Part shown: positions 16,074-24,873 of the stretch, piece by piece
Layout of the letters: each line of letters opens with the position of its first letter
Numbering within the stretch: position 1 is the first letter of the stretch
Assembly: GCF_005517195.1 (NCBI RefSeq)
Contig: NZ_CP040244.1
Span: 1,630,001-1,694,000, forward strand
Length of the DNA stretch: 64,000 bases
Direction: 5' to 3'
From: Streptomyces vilmorinianum
GTDB taxonomy: Bacteria > Actinomycetota > Actinomycetes > Streptomycetales > Streptomycetaceae
Position numbers and translations under genes: made by a program
The notes under the pieces: generated by a model
Told to the model about the DNA's origin: nothing
Databases searched by the model: none
What the model saw: the letters and a program-made list of their open reading frames with translations, nothing else

Positions 16074-17050
16074 CGGACATCCCCCTGGGCGATGGCGGCG
16101 AAGGTACGGAGGGATCGGGTGCCGGGCGCGAAGTAGCCGTTGTGGCCACGGGAGTCGTCGGCGGGGACGCGGCGGGCGCCGAAGGCGGGGTCGGTGGGGT
16201 CCTCGCCGTGCCCGAGCCCCGCGAACTCGACGTTGGGGACGTTGTCGATCCAGTCGGACGGGTTCTTGGCGGCCCAGACGCGGGCGGAGGTGTTCAGGTC
16301 GGCGACGCTGTCGGCGCGCATGCCGGGGGAGCCGAGGACGACGAGGTCCTTGGCCTTGAGGTCATGGGCGGCCAGTCCGCAGACGACGGAGCCGTAGCTG
16401 TGGCAGAACAGGGACGGGGCGGGCGCCCCGACGGCGGCCAGCCCGTCGGTCAGCCGGGTCAGCCGCGCCGCCCCGGCCTCGGCGAGGTCCCCGGTGGCGG
16501 CGTCGAGGCCGACGCCGACCGGCGTGGTGTAGCCGGCCCAGGCGATGACGGCGGTGCGGCCGTGGGTGGCCCGGCGCAGTGCCTCGGCCATGTCGGTGAG
16601 CGGCTTCACGTTCCCGGCGTCGATGTCGGAACCGGGCACGATCACGGCCACGTGCGCGGCCTCGCTCACGTCCCCGTAGACGAGGGCGACCTGGCCCCGG
16701 CCCCGGGGGTCGGAGGCGAGGACCTGCTGACCGGCGTACTGCTCGCCGAGGGTGAGGGCGTTCGCCTCGTACCGCAGTCGCAGCGGAGCACCATCGAGGT
16801 TGCCGACGACGGAAGGGTGCTCGCGAACGAGCTCCCGCTGCCGTTCCGGACTCAAGTCCCGGAAGAATCCGGCGACCTGGGCGGGCGTCATCCGCTCGGG
16901 ATCGGGCAGCCCGTCCCCCCGCCAGGCCTCCACCCCGACGGGCGCCCCGGTCACGGCCTGCTGCGCCTGCCCCGACGCCCACCCCGCCGTCCCGACCACC
17001 ACGGTCGTGGCGAGCGCGGCGGCGACCAAGGTCCTTGTGTAGCGGCGCAT
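16070..17050 (-). CDS. Secreted alpha/beta hydrolase (DUF1023-like)
   Basis: The 326-residue protein begins with a signal peptide or anchor (basic start, then about 16 hydrophobic residues, ending near GWASGQA). The body is an alpha/beta hydrolase of the DUF1023 type: SVVGNLDGAPLRLRYEAN, then VIVPGSDID, AVIAWAGYTTP and the nucleophile elbow FCHSYGSVVCG. A C-terminal His occurs in GHNGYF. The ATG at 17050 is chosen because GGGAGG lies upstream and the signal peptide begins there. It is translationally coupled to the acyltransferase. A paralogue lies at 21007-22218. Lipase, esterase or amidase activity is possible; the substrate is unknown. Confidence 0.85.
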   Translation of the reverse strand: MRRYTRTLVAAALATTVVVGTAGWASGQAQQAVTGAPVGVEAWRGDGLPDPERMTPAQVAGFFRDLSPERQRELVREHPSVVGNLDGAPLRLRYEANALTLGEQYAGQQVLASDPRGRGQVALVYGDVSEAAHVAVIVPGSDIDAGNVKPLTDMAEALRRATHGRTAVIAWAGYTTPVGVGLDAATGDLAEAGAARLTRLTDGLAAVGAPAPSLFCHSYGSVVCGLAAHDLKAKDLVVLGSPGMRADSVADLNTSARVWAAKNPSDWIDNVPNVEFAGLGHGEDPTDPAFGARRVPADDSRGHNGYFAPGTRSLRTFAAIAQGDVR

Positions 17051-17903
17051 GGGGCGCCCTCCCTCTTCGTGTCTCTCGTCCGTGGCGAGAGGAAGGTAGG
17101 AAGCGGACGGATGACGGCACGTCACACCGGGGGGCCAAGTCCGCACCGATACCCCGGTAGGGGGTGGCCGAGGCGCTGCCCCCCGTCGGGGGGTGGGGTT
17201 TTCCCCCGGTGGCCGGGGGACGGCGGGGCGGTGGGCCCCAGCCTTCGGCTGGGGACGGGCGCCGGGGCGGTCACGGCATACGGGGGTCCGCCGCCGTGCT
17301 GGGTTGCCGTACGGGCGGGGCGCGGCCGCGAAGCTGCCTGCGGGTCCTCAGCCTCCCCGACCGTCGCCCCAAGCGGGCCGGTACATGCCTCTTCGCCGCC
17401 GGCCGGGGCCTACGGCGCGAAGCCACCACGTACGCCGGCACGTGGGTCCCGGGCCCCGCGCCCGGGCTGTCGGTCAGGGTGCGACGCGAAGCTGCCGCGT
17501 GCGGGGTACGGAGCGGAGCCCTGGTCTCCCCGGCCCCGGCCCCGGGCCGGGCTGGCCGGTACCAGCGTCCTCAGGACGCGCGGCGCGAAGCCGCCGCGTA
17601 CGCGGGCACGTGGGCCCCGGGCCCCCCGGCCTGGGTTTCCGCGTCCGGGCCGGTGGTCGGGGTGGGCGGCGCGAAGCTGCCGTGGAGTGGGTCCCCTGTC
17701 CCACGTTCGCGCTGTCGGCCGGGCTGCGGCGCGAAGCTGCCGCGTATGCGGAGCCCCGGGCCCCGGGCCCGCGTCCGGGCTGTCGGTCAGGGGGCGGCGC
17801 GGAGCAGCCGCGGGCGGGGGTGCGGGGGCGGGACCCCGGGCTCGTCAGGGTTTTGGGGAGGGGTGGGGTGGGGTGGGGGAGTGTCCGCGCAGCGGGCCCC
17901 GCG
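17051..17903. other. Long GC-rich intergenic region between two divisions of operons
   Basis: This 853-bp stretch lies between the hydrolase start and the end of the NarL-type regulator, which face the same way. All six frames are largely open because of GC content, but none gives a protein-like composition or a credible start. The region contains dispersed copies of a short motif (see the repeat entry) and blocks of CCCGGGCCCC. The first 100 bp should hold the hydrolase promoter. I see no RNA gene. Confidence 0.6.
17328..17800. repeat. Dispersed GCGAAGC(T/C)GCCGCGT repeats
   Basis: The core GCGAAGCYGCC occurs at about 17328, 17486, 17585, 17671 and 17731, with a variant (GCGAAGCCACC) at 17417. 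Several copies are followed by GCGTACGCGGGCACGTGG or GCGTGCGGG, and some are preceded by GGGCTGTCGGTCAGG. Spacing is irregular (about 60-100 bp). The copies are all in one orientation. Its role is unknown. Confidence 0.7.
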
Positions 17904-18590
17904 TCAGCGACCCGCGTCGCCCGGGGTCACCAGGCCCGACTCGTACGCGAAGATCACCGCCTGCGCCCGGTCGCGCAGATCCAGCTTCGCCAGCACCCGG
18001 CCGATGTGCGTCTTGACCGTCTGCTCCGCGAGGACCAGCCGGTTCGCGATCTCCTGGTTCGACAGGCCCCGCGCGATCAGCTCCAGTACCTCGGTCTCAC
18101 GCGGCGTCAGACCGTTCAGACGCAGCGCCGCCCGGTCCGCCCGCGGCGCCGGCTTCGACGCCGCGAAGTCGGCGATCAGGCGGCGCGTCACCGAAGGCGC
18201 CAGCAGCGCCTCCCCGGCCGCCACCACCCGTACCGCCGCGATCAGATCAGCCGGCGGCGCGTCCTTCAGCAGGAAGCCCGACGCGCCCGCGCGCAGCGCC
18301 TCGTACACATAGTCGTCCACGTCGAAGGTGGTCAGCATCAGCACCTTCGGACGGTGCACGACACCGGCCGGCGGGTTCAGGATCTCCCGCGCCGCCGCCA
18401 GCCCGTCCATCTCCGGCATCCGTACGTCCATCAGCACCACGTCCGGGTGCGCGGACCGCGCGACCTCCACCCCCGCCCGCCCGTCCGGCGCCTCGCCCAC
18501 CACGTCGATGTCGGCCTGCGCCGACAGCAGCGCGGCGAACCCCGCCCGCACCATGGCCTGGTCGTCGACGATGATCACGCGGATGGTCAC
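17904..18590 (-). CDS. NarL/FixJ-family response regulator
   Basis: A 228-residue regulator. The receiver domain (about 1-120) has IIVDDQAMVRAGF, the phosphoacceptor in VVLMDVRMPEMDG (Asp near 55) and the Lys in GFLLKDAPP. The LuxR-type helix-turn-helix (about 155-215) reads LTPRETEVLELIARGLSNQEIA. It overlaps the stop of the upstream kinase gene by 4 bp, so it is the cognate partner. Targets are unknown. Confidence 0.95.
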   Translation of the reverse strand: MTIRVIIVDDQAMVRAGFAALLSAQADIDVVGEAPDGRAGVEVARSAHPDVVLMDVRMPEMDGLAAAREILNPPAGVVHRPKVLMLTTFDVDDYVYEALRAGASGFLLKDAPPADLIAAVRVVAAGEALLAPSVTRRLIADFAASKPAPRADRAALRLNGLTPRETEVLELIARGLSNQEIANRLVLAEQTVKTHIGRVLAKLDLRDRAQAVIFAYESGLVTPGDAGR

Positions 18591-19945
18591 ACCGTGTCCT
18601 TCGAGTTCAGCGGGAGGCGCGCGGCCACCCGGAAGCCACCGTCCGGCAGCGGACCGGTGTCCAGCGTGCCGCCGGTCAACCGTACGCGTTCCCGCATGCC
18701 GACCAGCCCGTGCCCCGTCCCGGAACCGCCCTCCAGCGGCGAAGTGCGGGCGGCCCCTGGGCCGTTGACGACCAGGACGTTCAGCCAGCCCTCGTCCGAA
18801 CGGACCGACACCCTCGTCCGCGCACCCGGCGCGTGCCGTACGACGTTCGCCAGCGCCTCCTGCACGATCCGGTACGCCGACAAGTCCACCGCCTGCGGTA
18901 CCTCACTGAAGTCCTCGAGGTCCGCGGCCATCGACAGCTCCGCCGGCACCCCCGCCCGTACCGTCGCCTCGATCAGCTGCTGCACCCGGTCGAGGCCCGG
19001 CTGCGGGGCCCGTTCGCCCTCCGTGCCCTCGCTGCGCAGCACCACGAGCAGCCGGCGCATCTCGGCGAGCGACTCCCGCGCGCTGGCGGCGATCGAGGTG
19101 AACTCCTCGCGGGCCGCCTCCGGCAGGTCGGGGATCCGGTACGGCGCCGAGTCCGCCTGGACCGTGATCACCGACATGTGGTGGGCGACGACGTCGTGCA
19201 GCTCCCGCGCGATCCGGGCCCTCTCCTCCAGGAGCGTGCTGCGCGCCCGTTCGGCCGCGGTGCGGCGCTCGGCGTCCCCGCGTTCGCGCAGTGCCGCCGT
19301 GAGGAGCAGGACCACGCCGCTCAGGATGAAGAGCAGGACATGGATGGCGTCGGTGTTCCGGGGCGCGACCAGCTCGAAGGCGAAACCGGCCGCCCCGGTC
19401 ACCAGCCACACGCCGAGCAGCGCCCGGCGCGACTCGCGCAGCCCGAGGGCGAGCATCAGGGCGAGGTAGCCGACCACGAGCGGCGGCGTCCACGGCCAGG
19501 TGCGCCCGTCGAGACCGTCGGCGGCCAGCATGACCAGCGCTCCGGCCACATCAGCGGCGCCGATGATCCACCACGCCTGGAGCGGGCGGGTCACGGCGAG
19601 CAGCAGCGGCGCGGTCTGGGCGGTGGCGAGGGCACCGGCGAGGGCGCCGTTGACCTGGTAGTCGTTGACGAGGACCGTGATAGTGGTGGGGAGCAGCGAG
19701 GCGACGAAGGCGAAGGCGACCGCGTAAGGGAGCAGCCTCAGCCACCGGTTGCGGGCTTCGGCGAGCAGCGGGGCGCCCGGTTCCGTCGGGGTCGCGAGGG
19801 CGACGCCGAAGGACTGCATCACCCCGCGGGCGGGAGCCAGCAGTCGGGCGGTCCGGGCGGCGAACCCGGAGAACCCGGAGAACCCGGAGAACCTGGTGGG
19901 CCTGGGGGTCTTGGGGGGCTCGGGGGCGGGAGGTCTGGTACTCAT
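18587..19945 (-). CDS. NarL-type sensor histidine kinase
   Basis: The 452-residue kinase has five or six N-terminal hydrophobic segments (about 65-220), without a large extracytoplasmic domain. The HisKA_3 dimerisation helix follows with the phosphorylation site ARELHDVVAHHMSV, then a HATPase domain with GHGLVGMRERVRLTGG. This layout resembles DesK/NarX-like kinases that sense membrane or cell-envelope state. The N-terminus carries an FSGFSGFSGF repeat from triplicated GAGAACCCG-type DNA; the true start could lie further in. The regulator gene follows with a 4-bp overlap. Confidence 0.92.
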   Translation of the reverse strand: MSTRPPAPEPPKTPRPTRFSGFSGFSGFAARTARLLAPARGVMQSFGVALATPTEPGAPLLAEARNRWLRLLPYAVAFAFVASLLPTTITVLVNDYQVNGALAGALATAQTAPLLLAVTRPLQAWWIIGAADVAGALVMLAADGLDGRTWPWTPPLVVGYLALMLALGLRESRRALLGVWLVTGAAGFAFELVAPRNTDAIHVLLFILSGVVLLLTAALRERGDAERRTAAERARSTLLEERARIARELHDVVAHHMSVITVQADSAPYRIPDLPEAAREEFTSIAASARESLAEMRRLLVVLRSEGTEGERAPQPGLDRVQQLIEATVRAGVPAELSMAADLEDFSEVPQAVDLSAYRIVQEALANVVRHAPGARTRVSVRSDEGWLNVLVVNGPGAARTSPLEGGSGTGHGLVGMRERVRLTGGTLDTGPLPDGGFRVAARLPLNSKDTV

Positions 19946-20083
19946 GGCCCGCTCAGGTTAGGCAGCCGGGACGGCGGAGGTCGTCATACCGGGGAGCCGG
20001 ACGCGCACTCATACCCTGGTATCACCCCACACGCCCCCGCCCCCCGGCCCCCGCCCCCGCTCCCGGTGCCGCCCGTCGCAGCG

Positions 20084-20932
20084 TCACAGCTCCGCGAGCA
20101 GCTCCGCCTTCTTCGCCGCGAACTCCTCGTCCGTCACCAGACCCGCCTGATGCAGCTCCCCCAGGTGCCGGATCCGCTCCGCGACCCCCGCCGGATCGCG
20201 CCGTTCCGCCTCCAGGGGCGCCACCGCCCGTCCCGCGCCGCGGACCGCCGCCAGGACCGCCGCGGCGAACGGCAGGGACTCGTGGACCGGGCCGTAGCCG
20301 AGGCCGAAGACGACGGCCGCCGGATCATGGTCCGCCTGCGCGGGCTGCGGGTCTCCGGACCGGGTCAGCAGGCGCAGGTACCCGTCGAAGACCTCCGGCG
20401 AGCGCCACTCGACCCCGCTGAGCTCCCGTACCGGAAAGGTCTGGTCGCCCGCCTTCCACTTCTCCGAGGACGCGCCCGTCCAGAACCAGCGGAACTGCAC
20501 CTCCGACGACCCGTCGAAGCTCGCCTTACCGTCGTACGCCTTGAAGGACTGCGGCCCCTCGGGCGCCGCCACCAGGAAGCCGTCAGACGGCCCGTCCGGC
20601 CGGAGCCGCGCCCGCAGTTCATCCCGGTAGTACTCGGCGAGGACCTCCCGCTCGGCCGGGAGCACCAGCCGGTACGGGTCGCACGCCTCCTTCAATTGCC
20701 CCGCGGCCGCCTCCATCAGCGGGTCGGCGCCCGGTCTCGGCACGGCGTGCAGCACCACGGTGCCCCGCTTGCCCGGGGCAAGCGTCACCGACGCCAACGC
20801 TTCGTGCGGGATACGCCGTTCGCGCAGCGTCTGGAACAGCTTCGGTGCGCGGATCCCCCGTTCGAAACGGATGACGACGGCGTCGCTCTCGAACTCCCAG
20901 GTGGCATGAATTCCGGCCAGCACATCACCCAT
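20084..20932 (-). CDS. DUF4429 protein with C-terminal SHOCT domain
   Basis: The 282-residue protein matches the Streptomyces DUF4429 family: WEFESDAVVIRFERG near the N-terminus and a second similar half (residues ~135-215), which suggests a duplicated PH-like fold. The last 35 residues form a SHOCT motif: LGELHQAGLVTDEEFAAKK. SHOCT domains mark oligomerisation or membrane-associated proteins; the function is unknown. The ATG at 20932 is preceded by GAGG at short distance; an ATG at 20941 is an alternative. The open frame continues upstream into the hydrolase region but is not coding there. Confidence 0.85.
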   Translation of the reverse strand: MGDVLAGIHATWEFESDAVVIRFERGIRAPKLFQTLRERRIPHEALASVTLAPGKRGTVVLHAVPRPGADPLMEAAAGQLKEACDPYRLVLPAEREVLAEYYRDELRARLRPDGPSDGFLVAAPEGPQSFKAYDGKASFDGSSEVQFRWFWTGASSEKWKAGDQTFPVRELSGVEWRSPEVFDGYLRLLTRSGDPQPAQADHDPAAVVFGLGYGPVHESLPFAAAVLAAVRGAGRAVAPLEAERRDPAGVAERIRHLGELHQAGLVTDEEFAAKKAELLAEL

Positions 20933-21006
20933 GTGCCTCATCGTATGCGGCGTGCGCCCGCGCGTCGCCCCTGCACCGGGGGACGAAATCCCGCGCTCTA
21001 CGCGCG

Positions 21007-22218
21007 TCAGAGCCCTTCCGCGCCGGAGATTCCGCTGCGACAAGCGCTGTCGGCGCTCGCACAGGTCAGGCGCTGGTACGAACCAACGCCTATCGAGGCG
21101 AAGTTGTCGAGGCTGTCGGTGCCCGGCTCGAAATAGCCGGTGTGGCCGTTCGCGCCGGCCGCCGAGAGCAGCCGCGCACCGAACTCCGGCTCCACCGGGT
21201 CCGCCCCGTGCCCGACCCCGCCGACCGCGAGATGCGGCACGTCCTCGATCCAGTCGTCCGCGTCCCGCATCGCCCAGACCCGGGCCCGGGTGGACAGTTC
21301 GGCCGCGCTCCGCACGCGCATGCCGGGGCTTCCGGCCACGACCACGTCCGTCACCCGGGAGGGCAGCCGGGGCGCGGCGACCCCGCAGAGCACGGAGCCG
21401 TAGCTGTGGCAGAACAGGCTGACGCGCGAGTCGCCGGGCAGGGCGGCGGTCATGTCGACGAGCCGTACCGCGCCCGCCGAGGCGAGGTGGCCCATCGCGG
21501 CGTCGATGCCGACGCCGACGGGGGCGGTGTAGTCCGCCCAGGCGATGACGGCCGTACGGCCCCGGGGGTCGGCCCGGCGTTCGGCGGCGTACAGCGACTG
21601 GGCCATCCCGGCGGGAGCCGAGTACTTGCGGCTGGTCTTCTGGAAGGTGAGCAGATTGGTGTCGACGCCGGGCACGATCACCGAGACCCGCCGCGCCCGT
21701 TCCAGATCGCCGAGCACCTCGGCCGCCCGGCCGCCGCCGGTCGGGTCGAAGGCGAGGATCTGCCGGTCCGGCCGCATCAGCGAGGTGAAGCGGTGCGCTC
21801 GGCGCAGCGCCTCGGTCCGGCCGTCGGCGGTGAGCCGGGTGTCCGTGACCCTGTTCCGTTCGGTGTCGAGGGCCCGGGCGAGGGAGAGGCGGTTGGCGCG
21901 GTAGCGGAGCGTGACCGGCGCGCCGTCGAGGTTGCCGACGACGAGCGGGTGCGCGTCGGCGAGGAAGGTGCCCTGCGCCGGGCCGATCGAGGCGAAGAAC
22001 GCGGCGATCGTACGGGCGGGGGCGGCCGGGTCGGGCAGGGCCCGGTGACCGATCCTGCCGTGCGTCCAGGAGGCGAGCGCGGCCTCGCGGGAATCCCCTG
22101 GCCCGCGCTGATGCCGGATCGTCGTCCAGCCGGTGGTCGCCAGGAGCACGAACACCACGGCCAGCGCGAGCAGCATGCGCCAGATGGAGAGGGTGGGGGA
22201 GGAGTCGAAGGAAGTCAC
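21007..22218 (-). CDS. Membrane-anchored alpha/beta hydrolase, paralogue of the 16070-17050 gene
   Basis: The 403-residue protein starts with one transmembrane anchor (about 11-29, WRMLLALAVVFVLLATTGW) and then an extracytoplasmic hydrolase of the same type as the gene at 16070-17050. Shared blocks are VVGNLDGAPVTLRYRAN, SVIVPGVDTN, AVIAWADYTAPVGVG and the elbow SLFCHSYGSVLCG with the nucleophilic Ser. The C-terminus has NGHTGYFEPGTDSL with the expected His, then a short Cys-containing tail. It lies between DUF4429 and a TetR gene, all on the minus strand, but the gaps (74 and 121 bp) allow separate promoters. Confidence 0.86.
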   Translation of the reverse strand: MTSFDSSPTLSIWRMLLALAVVFVLLATTGWTTIRHQRGPGDSREAALASWTHGRIGHRALPDPAAPARTIAAFFASIGPAQGTFLADAHPLVVGNLDGAPVTLRYRANRLSLARALDTERNRVTDTRLTADGRTEALRRAHRFTSLMRPDRQILAFDPTGGGRAAEVLGDLERARRVSVIVPGVDTNLLTFQKTSRKYSAPAGMAQSLYAAERRADPRGRTAVIAWADYTAPVGVGIDAAMGHLASAGAVRLVDMTAALPGDSRVSLFCHSYGSVLCGVAAPRLPSRVTDVVVAGSPGMRVRSAAELSTRARVWAMRDADDWIEDVPHLAVGGVGHGADPVEPEFGARLLSAAGANGHTGYFEPGTDSLDNFASIGVGSYQRLTCASADSACRSGISGAEGL

Positions 22219-22339
22219 TGCGCCACACCCTAGGAGACCGGCACGGCGCCGAGGGCGGGCGAGTGAGGTGGATCACTGTGAAGGTGTCGTGTGGTGACAC
22301 TCCGTACGCGCGGGCGTACGCCGAGCGGGTGAGGGGGCG

Positions 22340-22969
22340 TCAGCTCCGCCAGTCCGGTTCGAGGGCCGGGCCGATGTGGTCGAGGTAGTGCTCGGTGAGG
22401 GCCCGGATTCCCTCCAGGGTCGGGTCCGTGCCCTGGCCCCAGAGCTGGCCCGTCACCCGCATGACGCCGCTGAACGCCGCCACCGCGATGCGCGGGCGCG
22501 GGTCCTCGTCCACGTCCAGGCCCTCGCGCTCGGCGATGAGCCGGGCGATGGCCTCCTCCATCTCGGTGGAGCGGCGCAGATGTACGGCGAGGAGCGCAGG
22601 GGTCGACTCGATCATCTGGAAGGTCCGCAGATACAGCTCGACGGGCACGACCTCCATGATCGCCTCGCCGATGGTGTCCCAGGCGGAGAGCACGGCGTTG
22701 CGCATCGCGTCGAGCGGGCCCTCCTCGGGGGGCCGCTCGCTCAGCGCCTGGACGAAACGCTCCTCCACCATCTGCTGGACGGCGAAGGCGACCTCTTCCT
22801 TGGAGGAGAAGTAGCGGAAGAAGGTGCGCTGGGAGACCTCGACCGCGTCGGCGATCTCGTCCACGGTGGTCTGCTCGTACCCCTGGGTCGTGAACCGCTC
22901 CAGGGCCACCCGGAGCAGCGCGTCCCGTGTGCGCTGCTTCTTCCGCTCCCGCAGACCGGAAACCGTCAC
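22340..22969 (-). CDS. TetR-family transcriptional regulator
   Basis: The 209-residue repressor has the TetR DNA-binding domain at about 8-58: RERKKQRTRDALL, then TTVDEIADAVEVSQRTFFRYF. The ligand-binding half (about 80-205) is helical and variable. It is divergent from a DHA2-family efflux gene with 126 bp between starts, and the palindrome at 23067-23081 in that gap is the probable operator. It therefore likely represses the pump and is released by a pump substrate. Confidence 0.93.
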   Translation of the reverse strand: MTVSGLRERKKQRTRDALLRVALERFTTQGYEQTTVDEIADAVEVSQRTFFRYFSSKEEVAFAVQQMVEERFVQALSERPPEEGPLDAMRNAVLSAWDTIGEAIMEVVPVELYLRTFQMIESTPALLAVHLRRSTEMEEAIARLIAEREGLDVDEDPRPRIAVAAFSGVMRVTGQLWGQGTDPTLEGIRALTEHYLDHIGPALEPDWRS

Positions 22970-23058
22970 GACATGGCCCTCTTTTCGCCACTTTCCGATG
23001 CTCGGTGCAGCTCAGCGTACCTGTGAGCTACGTGACAGTTACAGGCGCGTGAATTGCT

Positions 23059-23088
23059 TTGTCAATTGTCAGTCGCTGACATTAGCCT
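23059..23088 (+). promoter_or_regulatory. Promoter of the MFS gene with a TetR-type operator palindrome
   Basis: A -35-like TTGTCA (23059-23064) and -10-like TAGCCT (23083-23088) are 18 bp apart. The spacer holds a perfect inverted repeat, TGTCAG-TCG-CTGACA (23067-23081). With the ATG at 23096, the transcript would be leaderless or nearly so. A second, looser repeat (CCTGT...ACAGG) is seen near 23019-23044 toward the tetR side. Binding by the adjacent TetR protein is inferred. Confidence 0.6.
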
Positions 23089-23095
23089 CTGCGGC

Positions 23096-24718
23096 ATGAC
23101 TAGTCAGACCACCGTGGAAAAGGCCCCACAGAGTCAGGGGGGTGACCGGAGCCCCGCCCCGGCTCCGGCGAAGGGCCTGCGAGGCCACCCCTGGCTGACG
23201 CTGTTCGCCGTCGCTGTCGGCGTGATGATGGTCGCGCTCGACGGCACGATCGTCGCCATCGCCAATCCGGCCATCAAGACCGACCTCGGCGCCTCGCTGG
23301 CCCAGGTCCAGTGGATCACCAACGGTTATCTGCTCGCGCTCGCCGTCGCCCTGATCACGGCCGGCAAGCTCGGCGACCGCTTCGGCCACCGCCAGACCTT
23401 CCTGATCGGCATCGCGGGCTTCGCCGCCGCGTCGGGCGCGATCGGCCTGTCCGACTCGATCGGGCTCGTGATCGCCTTCCGTGTCCTCCAGGGCCTCTTC
23501 GGCGCCCTGCTCATGCCGGCGGCGCTCGGCCTGCTGCGTGCCACCTTCCCCGCCGAGAAGCTCAACATGGCCATCGGCATCTGGGGCATGGTCATCGGCG
23601 CCTCCACGGCGGGCGGCCCGATCGTCGGCGGCCTGCTGGTCGAGCACGTCAGCTGGCAGTCCGTCTTCTTCGTCAACGTGCCGGTCGGCGTGGTCGCGCT
23701 CGCCCTCGGGCTGGTGATCCTGAAGGACCACCGCGCCGAGAACGCCCCGCGCTCCTTCGACATCCTCGGCATCCTGCTGCTCTCCGGCGCCATGGGGTCC
23801 CTCATCTGGGGCATCATCAAGGCCGGTGAGTCCTGGGGCTGGGCGAGCGGCAACACCTGGGGCTGCCTGGGCGGCGCGGTTCTGCTCTTCGTCGTCTTCG
23901 CCCTCTGGGAGACCAAGGTCAAGGAGCCGCTCGTCCCGCTGGGCATGTTCCGCTCCGTCCCGCTCTCGGCGGGCGTGGTGCTGATGGTCCTGATGGCCTT
24001 CGCCTTCATGGGCGGCCTGTTCTTCGTGACCTTCTACCTGCAGGGTGTGAAGGGGCTGAGCCCGGTCGACAGCGGCCTGCACCTGCTGCCGCTGACCGCG
24101 ATGATGATCGTCTCCTCGCCGCTGGCCGGTGCGCTGATCACCAGGTTCGGACCGCGCATCCCGCTGGTCGGCGGCATGGTGTGCACCGCCACCGCCATGT
24201 TCGGCATGATCACCCTCTCCTCGGGGACCGGCACGTTCGTCATGTCCCTCTGGTTCGCCCTCCTCGGCCTGGGGCTCGCCCCGGTCATGGTCGGCGCCAC
24301 CGAGGTCATCGTCGGCAACGCCCCGCTGGAGCTCTCCGGCGTGGCGGGCGGTCTGCAGCAGGCCGCGATGCAGGTCGGCGGCGCGCTCGGTACGGCCGTG
24401 CTCGGCGCGGTCATGTCCTCCAAGGTCTCCAGCGCCTTCGCCGAGAACTGGAAGGACGCCGGCATCCCGGTGCCCGCCGACCCGCGCCTGGAGCAGGCCG
24501 CCGAGTTCGGCATGGTCCCGCCGGAACTGGCCGAGCAGCCCGGCATGACCCCGGACATGCTCGACCGGATCGGGGGTGTCATCCACGACACCTTCATGGA
24601 CGGCATGGGCCTGGCCTTCACCGTCGCCGGTGTCGTCGCCGTCGTCGCGGCCCTGGTCGCCACACTGACCAAGCGTGGCGAGAACGCGGAGGCGGGTGCG
24701 GGCGGCGCCCACATCTGA
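23096..24718 (+). CDS. DHA2-family (14-TM) MFS drug/proton antiporter
   Basis: The 540-residue membrane protein has about 14 hydrophobic segments. The first-loop motif A is seen as GKLGDRFGHRQ, the DHA2 motif D1-like start as VALDGTIVAIANPA, and motif C as GPIVGGLL in helix 5. These proteins export toxic compounds using the proton gradient. The start at 23096 fits the promoter and the beginning of a hydrophilic N-terminal tail (MTSQTTVEK). It is controlled most likely by the divergent TetR repressor. A strong hairpin terminator follows. The substrate is unknown. Confidence 0.93.
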   Translation: MTSQTTVEKAPQSQGGDRSPAPAPAKGLRGHPWLTLFAVAVGVMMVALDGTIVAIANPAIKTDLGASLAQVQWITNGYLLALAVALITAGKLGDRFGHRQTFLIGIAGFAAASGAIGLSDSIGLVIAFRVLQGLFGALLMPAALGLLRATFPAEKLNMAIGIWGMVIGASTAGGPIVGGLLVEHVSWQSVFFVNVPVGVVALALGLVILKDHRAENAPRSFDILGILLLSGAMGSLIWGIIKAGESWGWASGNTWGCLGGAVLLFVVFALWETKVKEPLVPLGMFRSVPLSAGVVLMVLMAFAFMGGLFFVTFYLQGVKGLSPVDSGLHLLPLTAMMIVSSPLAGALITRFGPRIPLVGGMVCTATAMFGMITLSSGTGTFVMSLWFALLGLGLAPVMVGATEVIVGNAPLELSGVAGGLQQAAMQVGGALGTAVLGAVMSSKVSSAFAENWKDAGIPVPADPRLEQAAEFGMVPPELAEQPGMTPDMLDRIGGVIHDTFMDGMGLAFTVAGVVAVVAALVATLTKRGENAEAGAGGAHI

Positions 24719-24739
24719 CGCGTCGGCGTGACGTGACCG

Positions 24740-24770
24740 CAGCCCCGCCGGACGTCGTCCGGCGGGGCTG
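24740..24770 (+). terminator. Rho-independent-type hairpin after the MFS gene
   Basis: A perfect 14-bp stem, CAGCCCCGCCGGAC at 24740-24753 and its complement at 24757-24770, is separated by a 3-nt loop. It lies 22 bp after the stop codon. There is no long T-run, which is usual for actinobacterial terminators. Confidence 0.8.
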
Positions 24771-24873
24771 TCACCTATCCGGGTGAACCGGTTCGAACCC
24801 TCTTCCCAACAGGCAGTGACATCCGCCAGAGTTCTGATTACGGAGAGTCACGATCAACGGGGGGTTCACCGAC

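Noticed and set aside
17164..18312. Open frames in the repeat-rich gap
   Set aside because: Biased composition, no domain, and the 3' part runs antisense to the response regulator.
18710..21136. An 808-codon plus-strand frame
   Set aside because: It lies opposite the sensor kinase, DUF4429 and hydrolase genes, and has no protein-like composition.
20084..22300. A 738-codon minus-strand frame that includes DUF4429
   Set aside because: Only the last 282 codons are DUF4429; the rest is an alternative frame of the alpha/beta hydrolase gene.
24783..24830. A possible second tRNA around GGTTCGAACC
   Set aside because: The flanks do not form acceptor, D or anticodon stems.
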